Notes: generated from the sequence alone by a model not told the origin. Numbered from the stretch's first letter, positions 1 through 10,688 are shown. The stretch is 64,000 nucleotides of DNA from CALXVA01 sp944393025 (GCA_963931445.1 OZ007016.1:62001-126000), one strand, 5' to 3'. A program made the numbers and translations.

Positions 1-3000
1 TAATCATTACTTTTTTTATAATTAATGCTATACCTATTACTAATGTTAATCCAATAACAATTGCTAATCCATAATAGAATTTAACTTTACCAAATGGAGT
101 AAGTATTATAATTCTTTCTGCTCTAGCACTATCAACTTCTGTTGGTTCTCTTGTTGGATCTTGGTTTCCTACTATTGAAAATGCCATTCTTCTTCCTACA
201 GTATTGCTTATTTTAACTATTTCCACAATATTTCTATAAGTTAAATCATCTTCTGAATTATCTCCTGTAATTAACTGAGTTAATACTAATTCTTTTGGAG
301 TTGTTTCTTCTCCTGGTTTTAACTCTTGTTTTAAATCTTCTGTCTTAATTATATAATTATATTTGTCTACAGAGTCTTTTAGTTTGTAATTTACAAGTGT
401 ATCTTGTGGACTAGCTTCATTTATTAATTGATTCTTTTCAATTAAGTCCCATCCTTCATTTTTTGTTTTACTAAATTTAAAGTTATTTGCCACATAATCT
501 ACAATCATATCTGCACTTGTTGTTACAACAGTCTCTTCATTTCCAGATTTTCCTAAATAGTAGAATCCTTTATTATTATAATCATATTCTCCAACATTTT
601 TTACTTTAACTTCATAAGTTGCTTCTATTGTTGCACCATGCATTAGCTCTTCATCCATTGTTATTTGTATTAGCCCATGGTCATTATTTTTAACAATTTT
701 GTCTATTTCATCTCTACATGAATTATGTTTTTTATATAATCCATTTTCATCTTTTTCACTCTCTATATTATATTCTTGATGTTTTAACCACATAACATTA
801 TTGGCTTTATCTTTTACATCAACTAATATTGTTCCATTTGCTAATGTAACTTTAACATTAGTTACTTTTTTGTCTATTTCTAATTGTGCTTTTGGTCTTT
901 CTTCTAATCCAAAATCTATTCCTTCTAATGTATATGATGGTAATCCATTACCTTCTGTAGATTGAGTATTTTTTTCAACTTCTGCAACAATAACACCTGT
1001 TTCTGCTATCATATATGTATTATCATTAAATTTAGTATATAATTCATTAATTTCATCTTGTGTATATGGTTCATTATACTCAGTTATATAATATGGTGAT
1101 GCTAATATTTCTGCTTTATTGTTAGTTACTCCTTCTTTACTGTAATTAATTACCTTTTCTCTACTCCATATCTCATCTTTTTTACTCCATATATCTTTTG
1201 CATCTGATACATTTTTTCCTTCTGAAGCAGCTATATCGTATCCATAAGTTGCAGTCTCATTTTGATTTTCTGTATCTGTATATGGTATATAATGATTATC
1301 TAAATCTGTAAAACCACTTTCTCCAATTCCTTTAGTTTCTACTCCAACTTGATATGTAGTAGATTTAAAATCTTGTCCATTGTATGAGGTTTTACTTGCA
1401 TTTGTTTCTGTAACATTATTTCCATAAGTGAATCTTACTATATAGTCTCCTGGTATATAACCACTAAATTCATAATTCCCATTAGCATCTGTTTGTGTTG
1501 TTTGCCATTTATAGTATTCTTCTCCTACAGTTTTTTCCACAAGTTCAACTGTAATTCCTTCTATTCCTTTTTCATCTTCTTCTCTTAATCCATTACCTAT
1601 AATTGCACCATCTAAATCCTCTGTTTTAGTTCTTTCATCTTCCCAAACATTTCCATTTATTTTTCTTTCATCATCTGTTAATTTAATAACATTTAATATT
1701 GGTGCCTCATCTTCATCATCTTCTTGTGGTCCTTGTTCTTTACTATAATTACTTGGTATAGAGTCTTTGTCTATTCTTCCTGCTATTACTGTATCATTTC
1801 CTATTTTACAATTATTTACCCCATAATGTGGTAATATTGTTCCTTCTTTATAATATGTTTTAAATGCTCCTATTTCTACTGCATTTTCTTTTTCACCTAA
1901 CTCTAATTTTCCTTCACTATTAGAATTTAATTTAAATGTTAAATATAAATATACTGTTTCTCCTGATGCTTGTTTTTCGTCAACATCAATTTCTAATTTA
2001 TTTTTTAAGCCATTTGAGCTAGATGTACTACTATCGTTTGATACTTTTGCCTTTACTCTTTTTCCATCTTCAATTTTTCCAGTTGCAAATTTATTTTGTA
2101 AATCATCTAAAGTAGACTTTGATTTAGTATAATTTGTACCACTTTTCCAAGATAAATCTTCTATGTATTCAAATGTTTCATCATAATAATCATATAGTTT
2201 TGTTACTTCTCCTAACATAGATTGTGATTGATTTCTTACTGCTATTTTATATGTAACATATACTTCTAATACCTGAGTAAAATTTCCGTTCTCTCCACTG
2301 AAATTATAGTCTGCTTTATCTAATCCTCTTTCATATCCGCCTACTACATTAATTTCCCATGTGTCTCCTGTTTCTCCTGCGTTGTTTCCTATATTCTTTT
2401 CATCATAGCCATATACTTGTGTTTTTCCATTTATTTTAACTGTTGCTATATATAAGTCTTTCTTTAATGCCATATCAAATTCAATTCTTTCTGTTATACC
2501 AAAATCTATATTTAGTAAATCTTCTGAATTATCTTCTTCTCCATATATTCTATCATATTTGGTATCACCAATATATGTTTTGTCTGTTTCTATAGGATTT
2601 CCATCTTCATCAGTTGGATTGTAATTCTCATTGTCAACTACTGTTATAGTAAATTTTTCTGTACTTGGATATAATCTTTTTTGATTTAAACCATCTGCTC
2701 CTGTATATGCAGATATTTTAAATTTATCATTTATAGGAATATATGTATCCTGATTTTCTAGATATGATTTGTCATATCCATCATCTATTCCGTCCAGCTC
2801 TTCAAATCTTGAATTAAATTCATCTCTATCATTGGTTGATTCTGTTGCATTTGAATAACCACCTGATAAATTATCTTCATATATAGTGTTTTCATAATGT
2901 TGTCCATTATATTGAAATTCCACATAATATTGAAGCATTGGGTTTAATTTTTCAAACAAATAATTTCCTTCAGCATCTGTTGTTGTTATTGTTTGTTTAT

Positions 3001-4528
3001 CATATTTATCTTGTGCAATATTTCCATTTGATTCATGAAGTATTACAGTTATTCCTTCAACTGGTAATTCATTCTCATCAAATTTACCATTTACAACATT
3101 TTCTTTTCCTGCTTTTAAATCTTCCCAAACATTTCCACCTATCTCTATAGTTGGATCATACCCTTTTTCTTCTTCCACAGGAATTCTTATTTGATATTGT
3201 GCTACTCTATGTATTACAAATGGGTATACACCTATTAATGGTTGTTCCTCAATTGTTTCCTTTGGATAACAACTAGTATCTGCCTTAACCCAACAAGTTT
3301 CAGATTTACGTTTTTCTCTTTCAGCCCTTTCATAATGTTCTAGAAAATCACATCCATCTCCAATATCACAGTCTACATCGGTCTTATGTCTGAAATAATA
3401 TTCTTTTTCATACCAAACATGCTCATGTGATGGATAATCCCCTACATATAATTTTTGTGAATAGCTCTCTCCTTTATAATGAAATACTTGTGCATAATAT
3501 TCGTCCCATTCATATGTTACAGTTATTGTTATATAATCACTTTTAAAAGCATCCCCTGCTCCTGAAAATGAAAGATTAAATTCAGAACCAGTTTTTGGGT
3601 ATTCACTAAATTCATGTGATACATTACCCCCACCTATATCATACGATATATCTGTTATTTGTCCAAATCCTCCAGTAGAAGGATAATCAATACTAAGAGG
3701 TCCTACTGAATAACTTTGTGAATTTCTATCAACTTTAGTAGTACCACCATAAGAAATATTAACTGCTGGATTTCCATCTGCATCCTTATTTAAACTATTG
3801 AAAAAATCTCCATAAGAATTTGCTTCATTTACTTTTTCTTGATAACCTTTTGCATATTCTGCTCTAGAGTCTCCAGCTGTTTCATAATCCTCTACACTTT
3901 GTGCAGGACTTCCTTCATTTTTAATTCCATCTACAGTATTATTCCAAATAGCTTCTTGTACATAACCAGAAAATTCTCCTCCTGCTTGATTAAATAAATA
4001 TGCAGATGCACCATCTACTACTTCTTGACTTTCTAATGTGTAGTATGCCTTTGTTCTTAATGTACTTGCTAAACTTCCAGCAGATTCCCCTCCTAATGAA
4101 TTTAATTGGCTAATATATGATTGTACTTGAGCTTCTGTAACTATTGTAGATGTACCTTCAATATGCTCTATACATGGTAAAGCCAACCAACTATTTACTT
4201 TAGATTCTAGATCTTCTTTTGTTATTCCTTCTATTTTTGGCGCAGTTCCTCTAGATACACAATATAATGATACTCCATTGTTATCAGCGTTTATTGGAAC
4301 TTGGTATCCACTATCTCCAAAAGATGTAGATATGTTTAATTCTTCTGGTGAACTAATTGTCTGGTCTTTTATGTAGGGTGGAAGATCCTCCACATCTGTT
4401 GATCCTAAATATGTATTTGATTTTAAAACCATATCTGCTATGTCTTGTTTTGTAATTTTTACTAATAATGCTAATACTATCCCAATACTTAAAATAATTC
4501 CTAATACTATTATTATTTTCTTTTTCAC
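1..4528 (-). CDS. Large surface protein with thioester-type head and SdrD B-like repeats (3' end off window)
   Basis: The frame is open from a GTG at 4528 to the window edge (1509 codons). GGAGGTG at 4534-4540 sets the start; an ATG two bases earlier runs straight into TGA. Residues 5-23 form a membrane anchor or signal helix. Residues about 80-200 carry LYCV (Cys90) and VQEAIW (Gln191), matching the Cys and Gln motifs of thioester adhesin domains, which can bind host surfaces covalently. Two prealbumin-like SdrD B repeats follow, each with an NVWED motif, separated by extended beta-rich regions. A hydrophobic helix sits just before the edge, so little is missing. No LPXTG motif is seen within the window. 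The start lies 11 bp after the next surface protein gene and its ribosome site overlaps that gene's TAG, so the two are translationally close. The adhesin role is inferred from these motifs. Confidence 0.8.
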   Translation of the reverse strand, partial: MKKKIIIVLGIILSIGIVLALLVKITKQDIADMVLKSNTYLGSTDVEDLPPYIKDQTISSPEELNISTSFGDSGYQVPINADNNGVSLYCVSRGTAPKIEGITKEDLESKVNSWLALPCIEHIEGTSTIVTEAQVQSYISQLNSLGGESAGSLASTLRTKAYYTLESQEVVDGASAYLFNQAGGEFSGYVQEAIWNNTVDGIKNEGSPAQSVEDYETAGDSRAEYAKGYQEKVNEANSYGDFFNSLNKDADGNPAVNISYGGTTKVDRNSQSYSVGPLSIDYPSTGGFGQITDISYDIGGGNVSHEFSEYPKTGSEFNLSFSGAGDAFKSDYITITVTYEWDEYYAQVFHYKGESYSQKLYVGDYPSHEHVWYEKEYYFRHKTDVDCDIGDGCDFLEHYERAEREKRKSETCWVKADTSCYPKETIEEQPLIGVYPFVIHRVAQYQIRIPVEEEKGYDPTIEIGGNVWEDLKAGKENVVNGKFDENELPVEGITVILHESNGNIAQDKYDKQTITTTDAEGNYLFEKLNPMLQYYVEFQYNGQHYENTIYEDNLSGGYSNATESTNDRDEFNSRFEELDGIDDGYDKSYLENQDTYIPINDKFKISAYTGADGLNQKRLYPSTEKFTITVVDNENYNPTDEDGNPIETDKTYIGDTKYDRIYGEEDNSEDLLNIDFGITERIEFDMALKKDLYIATVKINGKTQVYGYDEKNIGNNAGETGDTWEINVVGGYERGLDKADYNFSGENGNFTQVLEVYVTYKIAVRNQSQSMLGEVTKLYDYYDETFEYIEDLSWKSGTNYTKSKSTLDDLQNKFATGKIEDGKRVKAKVSNDSSTSSSNGLKNKLEIDVDEKQASGETVYLYLTFKLNSNSEGKLELGEKENAVEIGAFKTYYKEGTILPHYGVNNCKIGNDTVIAGRIDKDSIPSNYSKEQGPQEDDEDEAPILNVIKLTDDERKINGNVWEDERTKTEDLDGAIIGNGLREEDEKGIEGITVELVEKTVGEEYYKWQTTQTDANGNYEFSGYIPGDYIVRFTYGNNVTETNASKTSYNGQDFKSTTYQVGVETKGIGESGFTDLDNHYIPYTDTENQNETATYGYDIAASEGKNVSDAKDIWSKKDEIWSREKVINYSKEGVTNNKAEILASPYYITEYNEPYTQDEINELYTKFNDNTYMIAETGVIVAEVEKNTQSTEGNGLPSYTLEGIDFGLEERPKAQLEIDKKVTNVKVTLANGTILVDVKDKANNVMWLKHQEYNIESEKDENGLYKKHNSCRDEIDKIVKNNDHGLIQITMDEELMHGATIEATYEVKVKNVGEYDYNNKGFYYLGKSGNEETVVTTSADMIVDYVANNFKFSKTKNEGWDLIEKNQLINEASPQDTLVNYKLKDSVDKYNYIIKTEDLKQELKPGEETTPKELVLTQLITGDNSEDDLTYRNIVEIVKISNTVGRRMAFSIVGNQDPTREPTEVDSARAERIIILTPFGKVKFYYGLAIVIGLTLVIGIALIIKKVMI

Positions 4529-4539
4529 ATTTTCACCTC

Positions 4540-7500
4540 CTATTTATTTTTTAAAACAACTCTTTTTATTCCATATATACCAAATGTTAGTATTGTTAAA
4601 ATACCTAATATAATTGTAATATACATTATAACTTTACCTGTTACTATTGATACAACAACTTCTGCTTTTGACATATCATCTTCTAATTGTGCTTTATTTC
4701 CTGGTGTTGAATCTATATCTTTTAGTCCTTTTTCATTATATGCTTCATAAATTTCTGCAGTATTACTTAAAATATCTAAGTTACTTTCTGTAATTCTCAT
4801 TGTAACAACTAAAGATATTTCTTTAGATTCACCTGGATTGATAATATCATTTTCTAGACTTGTATTACATATACTTCCATTTTCTAATAAATACCAATCT
4901 TTATTTAAATCTGTTGAAAATTTTACTTCATCTGGTAAATAATCTATTATCTTTTTTGCATAACCAGGAATTGCTCCTTCATTTGTAACTACAATTTTAT
5001 ATGTAATTGCTACATCACTTTTACCTAGATTTTTTCCTAATACTTCAACTTTACCTATTTGTTCTTTATCATAATCATATGTTGCTGTTCCTATAGTTGG
5101 TGTTGTTAATACTATTCTTTCTAAATATTTATCTAATCTTAAATCAAACTTTTCTTCTACATATAGCCCTATATCTATGTCTCTAATACTTGAATCTGTT
5201 ACTTTTATAATATCAGAAATTCCTACAATTCTATTTTCTCCATTAAGTTCTGTCATTGTCTCTGTAGCATCTGAATTTAATGAAGTATCTACATCTTTTG
5301 CTTGGTATGTAGTAATATTGTATTTACCTGCATCATATATAAACATTACTAAATATTCTCCTGGTACTACATTAGTAAATTCATATTTACCATTTTTATC
5401 TGTCTTAACTCTTTTTTCTTCATTTGTATTTGAATCTTTTACAATTTGATTATTATTTTTATATACTAATATAACTTCTATATCTGATAAAAGTTGTTCG
5501 TCATCTTCTCTTTTTCCATTCATATTGCTATCTAGCCAAGCTGTTCCTGTTATTCTATATTTTGATGTAGTTTGACTTCCACCGCCTGATGGGTTATCTG
5601 GTGCATCATGTTTAGGATAATTTGGATCATCTGTAACATAAAATGTTATTTTATTTGATTCTATTTTATCAAATCCTTTTGCATAAACAGTTGCAATATT
5701 TTCTATATCTTTTTCTTCTCCATTATATAAAGCTAGTGCTTTTAAAGTAACAGTTATAGAAACTTTTTCTCCTATTTTTATCATAGGTATATTTATTTTT
5801 AATTTATTATCTGATACTGTATTAATTGTTTGGTCTTTTGAATTTATATTATATTCTGCTTTTATAAATTTAGTTCCATCTGGAATAACATTTTCTATTA
5901 TTGCATTTTCGATGTCTATATTACCAGTATTTTTTATATTTAGCTCATATTTAAATTCTTGTCCATCTTTTATATTTTTATTTGATATAGCCTTTTGTTC
6001 AAAATCTATTTTTACTTCTTCTACTTGATATTCTACTTCATTTGAAAGATGTATATTTCCATTTACTGTTGTTTTTGCAGATAATTTTATAGGGGCTATT
6101 ACCTTTTCTATCTCTAAATCAAATACTATATATTTTGTTGTTAATGCTTGTATATTATCTATTTTTACTACTAAATTTTGATTATTTATTTCTACCCCTG
6201 TAGTATCTGCTTGTTTGTCAGATAAATTATCTAGTTTTTTAACATTTGAATATGTAGTTCCTTCATTTAAAGGAATAGTAACAATTATATCTTTTAATGT
6301 TTCTTCTTCACTCATATTTCCTACTTTTACTGTAACTTCAGATTTTTCACCTTTTGTTAGTATTGTACTTCTATCTTTCCAATAATTAATTTCTGTTTTA
6401 ACATAGCCTTCTAAAATGTTTTGTTTAAAATCTGCAGATTTTAAGCTTCCATTTATATTATCTGCTGTTACACTAAAATTGTTTATTAATTCTACTGGCT
6501 TCTCATTGTTGTTTTGATGAATGATTATTTCATATTCTTTCTTTACTGTTTCATTTTTTGATATATTTCCTACTTCTATTACTCTTAAAGAATCTGCTTG
6601 TTCTTCATATGAATGTCTTGTTTCATTAAATATTATATGATTTGTTCCCTCTGGAGCAGTAATATTAATTTTTACATTTTCTGCTGTTTTCTCCCCTACA
6701 TTTTTTACTGTTGCTATATATTTAACTATTTGATATTCTCTTACATTTCCATTTTGTTCTACATTTGAAGATAATGAAACTTCAAGTTCTGCACCTTCTC
6801 CTGTAGATAATCCTATAATAGCAGATGTTTTTGTTTCATCCTTTGTTTCTATATCTGAAACATTTTTGAAAAATACTTTATACATGTTATATGCATAATT
6901 ATTATGTGATAAATTTGCTGGAACTTCCATATTATAGTAAAAATCTATTTTACTTCCTGGTTGTAATTCATAATTTTCTAAAACAATTAAATATGATTTA
7001 ACTGCTTTTAAGTCTGATGGTCTTTCTGTCCAAGCATTTGAAGAATTTTGTAAGTCTTTAGTTGCATTACCATTTGTTGAATAATAAATTTTTACATTTT
7101 CTGCTGGAACTTCATTTATTGTTATATTGCTTTTTAAATTTATATCAAAAGTGGTTCCTAAATCTGCGTTTGTATCTAAATTTTTATTACCTTTAAATGG
7201 TAGTCTACCTAATACTTCAATTTGTGTTATTTTATTTTTATAATTATTTATTATAGTTCCTGTAGATTTTACTTCTCTTGAATTAGAATATATATCAATA
7301 ATTCCAGTTTTAGCTTCATCTGTCATTGATAAAATATTTTCTTCTGTATCGGAATAATTTTCTACTCCTATTGCACTAACTACCCCTGTAGGAGCTGCAA
7401 ACTCTACTTCTTGTGTTGATATTCCAACTCCATTATTTGCTTGTGCATAAACATTACAATTTTCATTTGTGTATTTCATAACTATTTGGCTTGTTAAATT

Positions 7501-9495
7501 TGGAGTTAGTGGTTCTAATTCAATATCTGTATTTATTACTATAGTTGCTCCTTCAAATGATTTATTTGTATTATATTTTGTTTGAGTTCCTTGTAATTCT
7601 ACATTTATTACTTTTTTGCCATTTGTTTCTTTTAAATCTATTTTAGAAATTTTAAGTTCATCATCAAATAGTATATTATATTCTTTAATATTTATATTTT
7701 TAATATATTCTGGTAATTCTATTTGAAGGGTTGGATTTTTAAATAAACTGTTTTGTGTGTTAGTTGTGCATAATATAGCTTTTAATTCTACATTTTCATT
7801 TTTTATTACTGTAGATAATGTATCATTACTTATTGAAAGCTTTGCTTCTGAAACTGGTTCTTGTAGTTCTATAGTATTTTCTTTTGTTTCTTCTACTAAA
7901 TTTGAAGTTCCTACTAAGCTCATTTTTATTTTATTAAAACTTTGCATTTCAACTTTAGAATAATTCTGTTTTCCTTTAATAGCTTTTTCAATTTCAAATA
8001 CTAATTTTCCTTCTGATATTGGTTTGCTTGTTCTTATTGTTAATTTATTATTATTTAAATTTGAAATATCTAATATGTAATTATTTTCTTCTGTTTTTGT
8101 TTCTTTATTTATTACACCAATTTTCTCATTTAGTTCGTTAAAAATTTCTACTAATCCATCTTCTCCTAATATATTAATAAAATTATCTCTATTTATTTTA
8201 ATATTTTTATTATATGTATTATTGTAATCAGCTTTAGTTGTACTTTTACTTGTATTTTCTGTTGATTCATAATTATCATATTCTTGTTCTATTTGAATAT
8301 AGTCTACTAAATCTGCATATGCTATATTAGCAATATAATTATATACATAAGTTTTGTCTTGCTTATTGCTTGAATCATAATTAGCATAAATTTGACCTTT
8401 TTGTATTGTATTTGTATTTTTTATAATTTCAAAATTAACTATGTCACTAGTTTTTTCTTTTAACTTTAATGTTATAGAAACATTTTCTTTTAGCTCTGTA
8501 GCTTTATTATTGTATGTATTTATACAAATATTAGAATTTATTGGAAGATTTATTTCCTGATTAAGTCCTAAATCATATATTTCATTATCTTCGTATATAA
8601 GTGAAATTAAATATTCATCTTTTGAATTTTTTACCCAAGATATATTTCCATTAGAGTCCTTTTCATTTTTTACTTCAATTACAATATTTCCTTTTTCTTC
8701 ATCATAATTCCAATTTTCTTCTAAAAAATTAGTACCTGTAGAATCTCCATTTGTTGCAAGTGTTGTATTGGCACTTACTTTTATTTGAGATGGTTTTTTA
8801 TCATTTATTTGAGGAACTGCAAATTCAATTTTTGTATTTGATGCTGGTAATAAATTATTTTCTATTCCTGTTTCAATTTTTAATTGAACAAATAACCCAG
8901 ATTTATCTTTAACACTATATGGTATATATCTTTCTAAACTTATATTTGTTTTAGTATTTGCATTATTATACCAATTTACACAAACATTTTGCTCTTTATA
9001 AATTCTAGTTTCATTTGCTTGAGAATCTACATATTTTCCTTCAAATTTTATTTTACTTTCTTTAGTAAAATAATTTTCTGGCACTTTATCTAAATTTATA
9101 GCTTTAATTGGTACATCCAATATTATTTTTTCACCTTTTTTTATTTGGTTTAAATATATTGTATTAGATTCGATTTTTTCTATAGCATTATTAGTATAAT
9201 TTGAATCTATTTCAAAATTCGAATCTTCAATCTTTATTATTCCATTATTTAAATACCCTGCATTTTGTACTTCAATTTCAAAATACAATTTTAATTCATT
9301 AGAATTTTGCTGTGCTTGTATTTGATACTCTTTGTTTTCAAAATATGCATTAAATTTTACATTCTCATGATTGGTATTTGCATTTTGTATATCACTAGCA
9401 TATACATTTTCTGAAATTACTAATATTAATAAATGTGATATTAGTAATATTAATGCCATTGTTAGTGATATTATTTTGTTTCTAAATTTTCTCAT
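4540..9495 (-). CDS. Giant secreted/anchored surface protein with DUF11-like repeats and one SdrD B domain
   Basis: This 1651-aa protein has an N-terminal signal peptide (basic MRKFRNK, then a hydrophobic stretch to about residue 33), a long beta-rich ectodomain and a C-terminal membrane helix followed by KRVVLKNK. Several segments resemble DUF11/CARDB-type repeats (phrases such as KNTGNIDIENAIIENVIPDG). One SdrD B-like prealbumin domain sits near residues 1300-1400 (GTAWLDSNMNGKREDDEQ). A proline/glycine/serine linker precedes it. There is no sortase motif, so the C-terminal helix is the likely anchor. It is the first gene of a two-gene surface protein operon. The specific ligand cannot be read from sequence. 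Confidence 0.85.
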   Translation of the reverse strand: MRKFRNKIISLTMALILLISHLLILVISENVYASDIQNANTNHENVKFNAYFENKEYQIQAQQNSNELKLYFEIEVQNAGYLNNGIIKIEDSNFEIDSNYTNNAIEKIESNTIYLNQIKKGEKIILDVPIKAINLDKVPENYFTKESKIKFEGKYVDSQANETRIYKEQNVCVNWYNNANTKTNISLERYIPYSVKDKSGLFVQLKIETGIENNLLPASNTKIEFAVPQINDKKPSQIKVSANTTLATNGDSTGTNFLEENWNYDEEKGNIVIEVKNEKDSNGNISWVKNSKDEYLISLIYEDNEIYDLGLNQEINLPINSNICINTYNNKATELKENVSITLKLKEKTSDIVNFEIIKNTNTIQKGQIYANYDSSNKQDKTYVYNYIANIAYADLVDYIQIEQEYDNYESTENTSKSTTKADYNNTYNKNIKINRDNFINILGEDGLVEIFNELNEKIGVINKETKTEENNYILDISNLNNNKLTIRTSKPISEGKLVFEIEKAIKGKQNYSKVEMQSFNKIKMSLVGTSNLVEETKENTIELQEPVSEAKLSISNDTLSTVIKNENVELKAILCTTNTQNSLFKNPTLQIELPEYIKNINIKEYNILFDDELKISKIDLKETNGKKVINVELQGTQTKYNTNKSFEGATIVINTDIELEPLTPNLTSQIVMKYTNENCNVYAQANNGVGISTQEVEFAAPTGVVSAIGVENYSDTEENILSMTDEAKTGIIDIYSNSREVKSTGTIINNYKNKITQIEVLGRLPFKGNKNLDTNADLGTTFDINLKSNITINEVPAENVKIYYSTNGNATKDLQNSSNAWTERPSDLKAVKSYLIVLENYELQPGSKIDFYYNMEVPANLSHNNYAYNMYKVFFKNVSDIETKDETKTSAIIGLSTGEGAELEVSLSSNVEQNGNVREYQIVKYIATVKNVGEKTAENVKINITAPEGTNHIIFNETRHSYEEQADSLRVIEVGNISKNETVKKEYEIIIHQNNNEKPVELINNFSVTADNINGSLKSADFKQNILEGYVKTEINYWKDRSTILTKGEKSEVTVKVGNMSEEETLKDIIVTIPLNEGTTYSNVKKLDNLSDKQADTTGVEINNQNLVVKIDNIQALTTKYIVFDLEIEKVIAPIKLSAKTTVNGNIHLSNEVEYQVEEVKIDFEQKAISNKNIKDGQEFKYELNIKNTGNIDIENAIIENVIPDGTKFIKAEYNINSKDQTINTVSDNKLKINIPMIKIGEKVSITVTLKALALYNGEEKDIENIATVYAKGFDKIESNKITFYVTDDPNYPKHDAPDNPSGGGSQTTSKYRITGTAWLDSNMNGKREDDEQLLSDIEVILVYKNNNQIVKDSNTNEEKRVKTDKNGKYEFTNVVPGEYLVMFIYDAGKYNITTYQAKDVDTSLNSDATETMTELNGENRIVGISDIIKVTDSSIRDIDIGLYVEEKFDLRLDKYLERIVLTTPTIGTATYDYDKEQIGKVEVLGKNLGKSDVAITYKIVVTNEGAIPGYAKKIIDYLPDEVKFSTDLNKDWYLLENGSICNTSLENDIINPGESKEISLVVTMRITESNLDILSNTAEIYEAYNEKGLKDIDSTPGNKAQLEDDMSKAEVVVSIVTGKVIMYITIILGILTILTFGIYGIKRVVLKNK

Positions 9496-9552
9496 AAGTT
9501 TTACACCATCCTCTGTGCCAAAATTTCCTTTTTATACTATTATATATAATAA

Positions 9553-9580
9553 ATTTTAGCATGTTTGCGTTTTTTTTCAA
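9553..9580 (-). promoter_or_regulatory. Candidate sigma-A promoter of the surface protein operon
   Basis: On the minus strand TTGAAA (9580-9575) is followed after 16 bp by TAAAAT (9558-9553), about 55 bp upstream of the start at 9495. In such AT-rich DNA chance matches are common, so this is only a candidate. Confidence 0.4.
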
Positions 9581-9800
9581 CATTTTTTTCATATGTAATT
9601 TTTGGAAATTGTTTAAAAACTTACGGATTTTTATTTATCCTACAAATATTAAATTTATGTTACAAAAATATTACTATTTTACAAAATATATTTTCACACT
9701 TTTTTATAAAATGAATATTATATTATAATCTTAATTCATATAATAATATAAAGGTTTTTAATATTTTGTAGAGCTTTTTTGCTCAAAATGGAGGTTATTT
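9581..9800. other. Divergent intergenic region
   Basis: This AT-rich stretch between the surface protein operon (minus) and three small plus-strand genes holds several TATAAT-like boxes near 9715-9750. The GGAGG of the first small gene lies at its end (9790-9794). A CATATAAT motif near 9740 resembles the -10 of sporulation sigma factors, but no convincing -35 is present. I see no gene in it. Confidence 0.4.
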
Positions 9801-9953
9801 ATGAATAATAATATGGATATGAAACAATTAATGAATATGTTGTCTAAAATGGATAAAACTGAATTAGAAAACGGATTAAAAAAATTAAATTACATTCTAA
9901 ATACAAAAGGTGCAGATCAGATTATAAATGATTTGCAAAAAAATAAAAACTAG
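9801..9953 (+). CDS. Small 50-aa Met/Asn/Lys-rich protein
   Basis: ATG at 9801 follows GGAGG (9790-9794) and the frame ends in TAG at 9951-9953, giving a 50-aa protein starting MNNNMDMKQLMNMLSKMDKT. It is charged, helical in character and has no signal peptide. It is the first of three closely spaced small plus-strand genes, with only 17 bp to the next start. I do not recognise the family. The good ribosome site and tight spacing support a real gene. Confidence 0.65.
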   Translation: MNNNMDMKQLMNMLSKMDKTELENGLKKLNYILNTKGADQIINDLQKNKN

Positions 9954-9970
9954 TTTATGTGGAGGTTATT

Positions 9971-10348
9971 ATGAATGAAGATATGTCAAATATGATAAAT
10001 AAAATTAATAATATGATAAAAAATAATGAAATTCCAGATGAAATAAAAAATATAGTTAATCAATTTAATTCTAGTAATGATAATTCTAATAATAAATGTA
10101 ATAACCAAGACATATCTTCATCATCTTCTACTGAAACAGATTTTGACATTAATACTATATTAAAAATAAAAAAAATGATGGATTCTATTAATTCAAATAA
10201 GGATGATTATCGTGCTAATTTACTTCGTTCTTTAAAACCTTATTTAAAACCATCTAGAAAAGAAAAAGTAGAACAATACATACAATTTCTTAATATTGAA
10301 AAAATGCTTGGAATGTTTAATTCCCTAGGTGGTGATTCTAAAAAGTGA
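9971..10348 (+). CDS. Hypothetical 125-aa soluble protein
   Basis: GGAGG at 9961-9965, five bases before ATG 9971, sets the start; an in-frame GTG at 9959 lies upstream of that site and is unlikely. Residues 1-30 are a charged helix and 36-60 a low-complexity Asn/Ser linker. The C-terminal half contains RANLLRSLKPYLKPSRKEK followed by an amphipathic helix ending in GMFNSLGG. I recall the LLxxLKPYL pattern from small clostridial proteins of unknown function, but I cannot name a family. The stop TGA overlaps the ATG of the next gene, so the two are translationally coupled. Confidence 0.75.
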   Translation: MNEDMSNMINKINNMIKNNEIPDEIKNIVNQFNSSNDNSNNKCNNQDISSSSSTETDFDINTILKIKKMMDSINSNKDDYRANLLRSLKPYLKPSRKEKVEQYIQFLNIEKMLGMFNSLGGDSKK

Positions 10349-10647
10349 TGTATTATAATCCCTATATTCCTCATAGAAAATATTATTACCCTCACACTAA
10401 TAGAAAAAATACATCTTCTAATTTTAAACAAACTAATTCTAATAGTAATAAAATATTAAATCCACCTAACAATAATAATGAAAAAAAAGAAGAAAATATT
10501 CAAAAGCCTAATATTTCTTTTGAATTATTTGGAATTAAACTTGAATTTGATGATATATTATTAATTATTTTAATTTTCTTTTTATATAATGAGGGTATAA
10601 CTGATCAACTTCTTTTTATTACATTAATACTACTTTTACTTTCATAA
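10348..10647 (+). CDS. Hypothetical 99-aa protein with C-terminal hydrophobic segment
   Basis: ATG 10348 shares its A with the preceding TGA (TGATG). The N-terminal half is tyrosine-, asparagine- and lysine-rich (MYYNPYIPHRKYYYP). The C-terminal 45 residues are hydrophobic: FELFGIKLEFDDILLIILIF, then a short acidic turn (YNEGITDQ) and a leucine run, which suggests a hairpin in or on a membrane. Tyrosine-rich heads with such tails occur in small proteins of spore formers, so a spore or coat role is possible but unproven. Confidence 0.7.
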   Translation: MYYNPYIPHRKYYYPHTNRKNTSSNFKQTNSNSNKILNPPNNNNEKKEENIQKPNISFELFGIKLEFDDILLIILIFFLYNEGITDQLLFITLILLLLS

Positions 10648-10688
10648 AATATACTAATTAAATTATAATCATTTTATATTTATATATA

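Noticed and set aside
9710..9760. Sporulation sigma-factor promoter before the small-gene trio
   Set aside because: A CATATAAT box exists but no matching -35; in such AT-rich DNA it is not distinguishable from chance.
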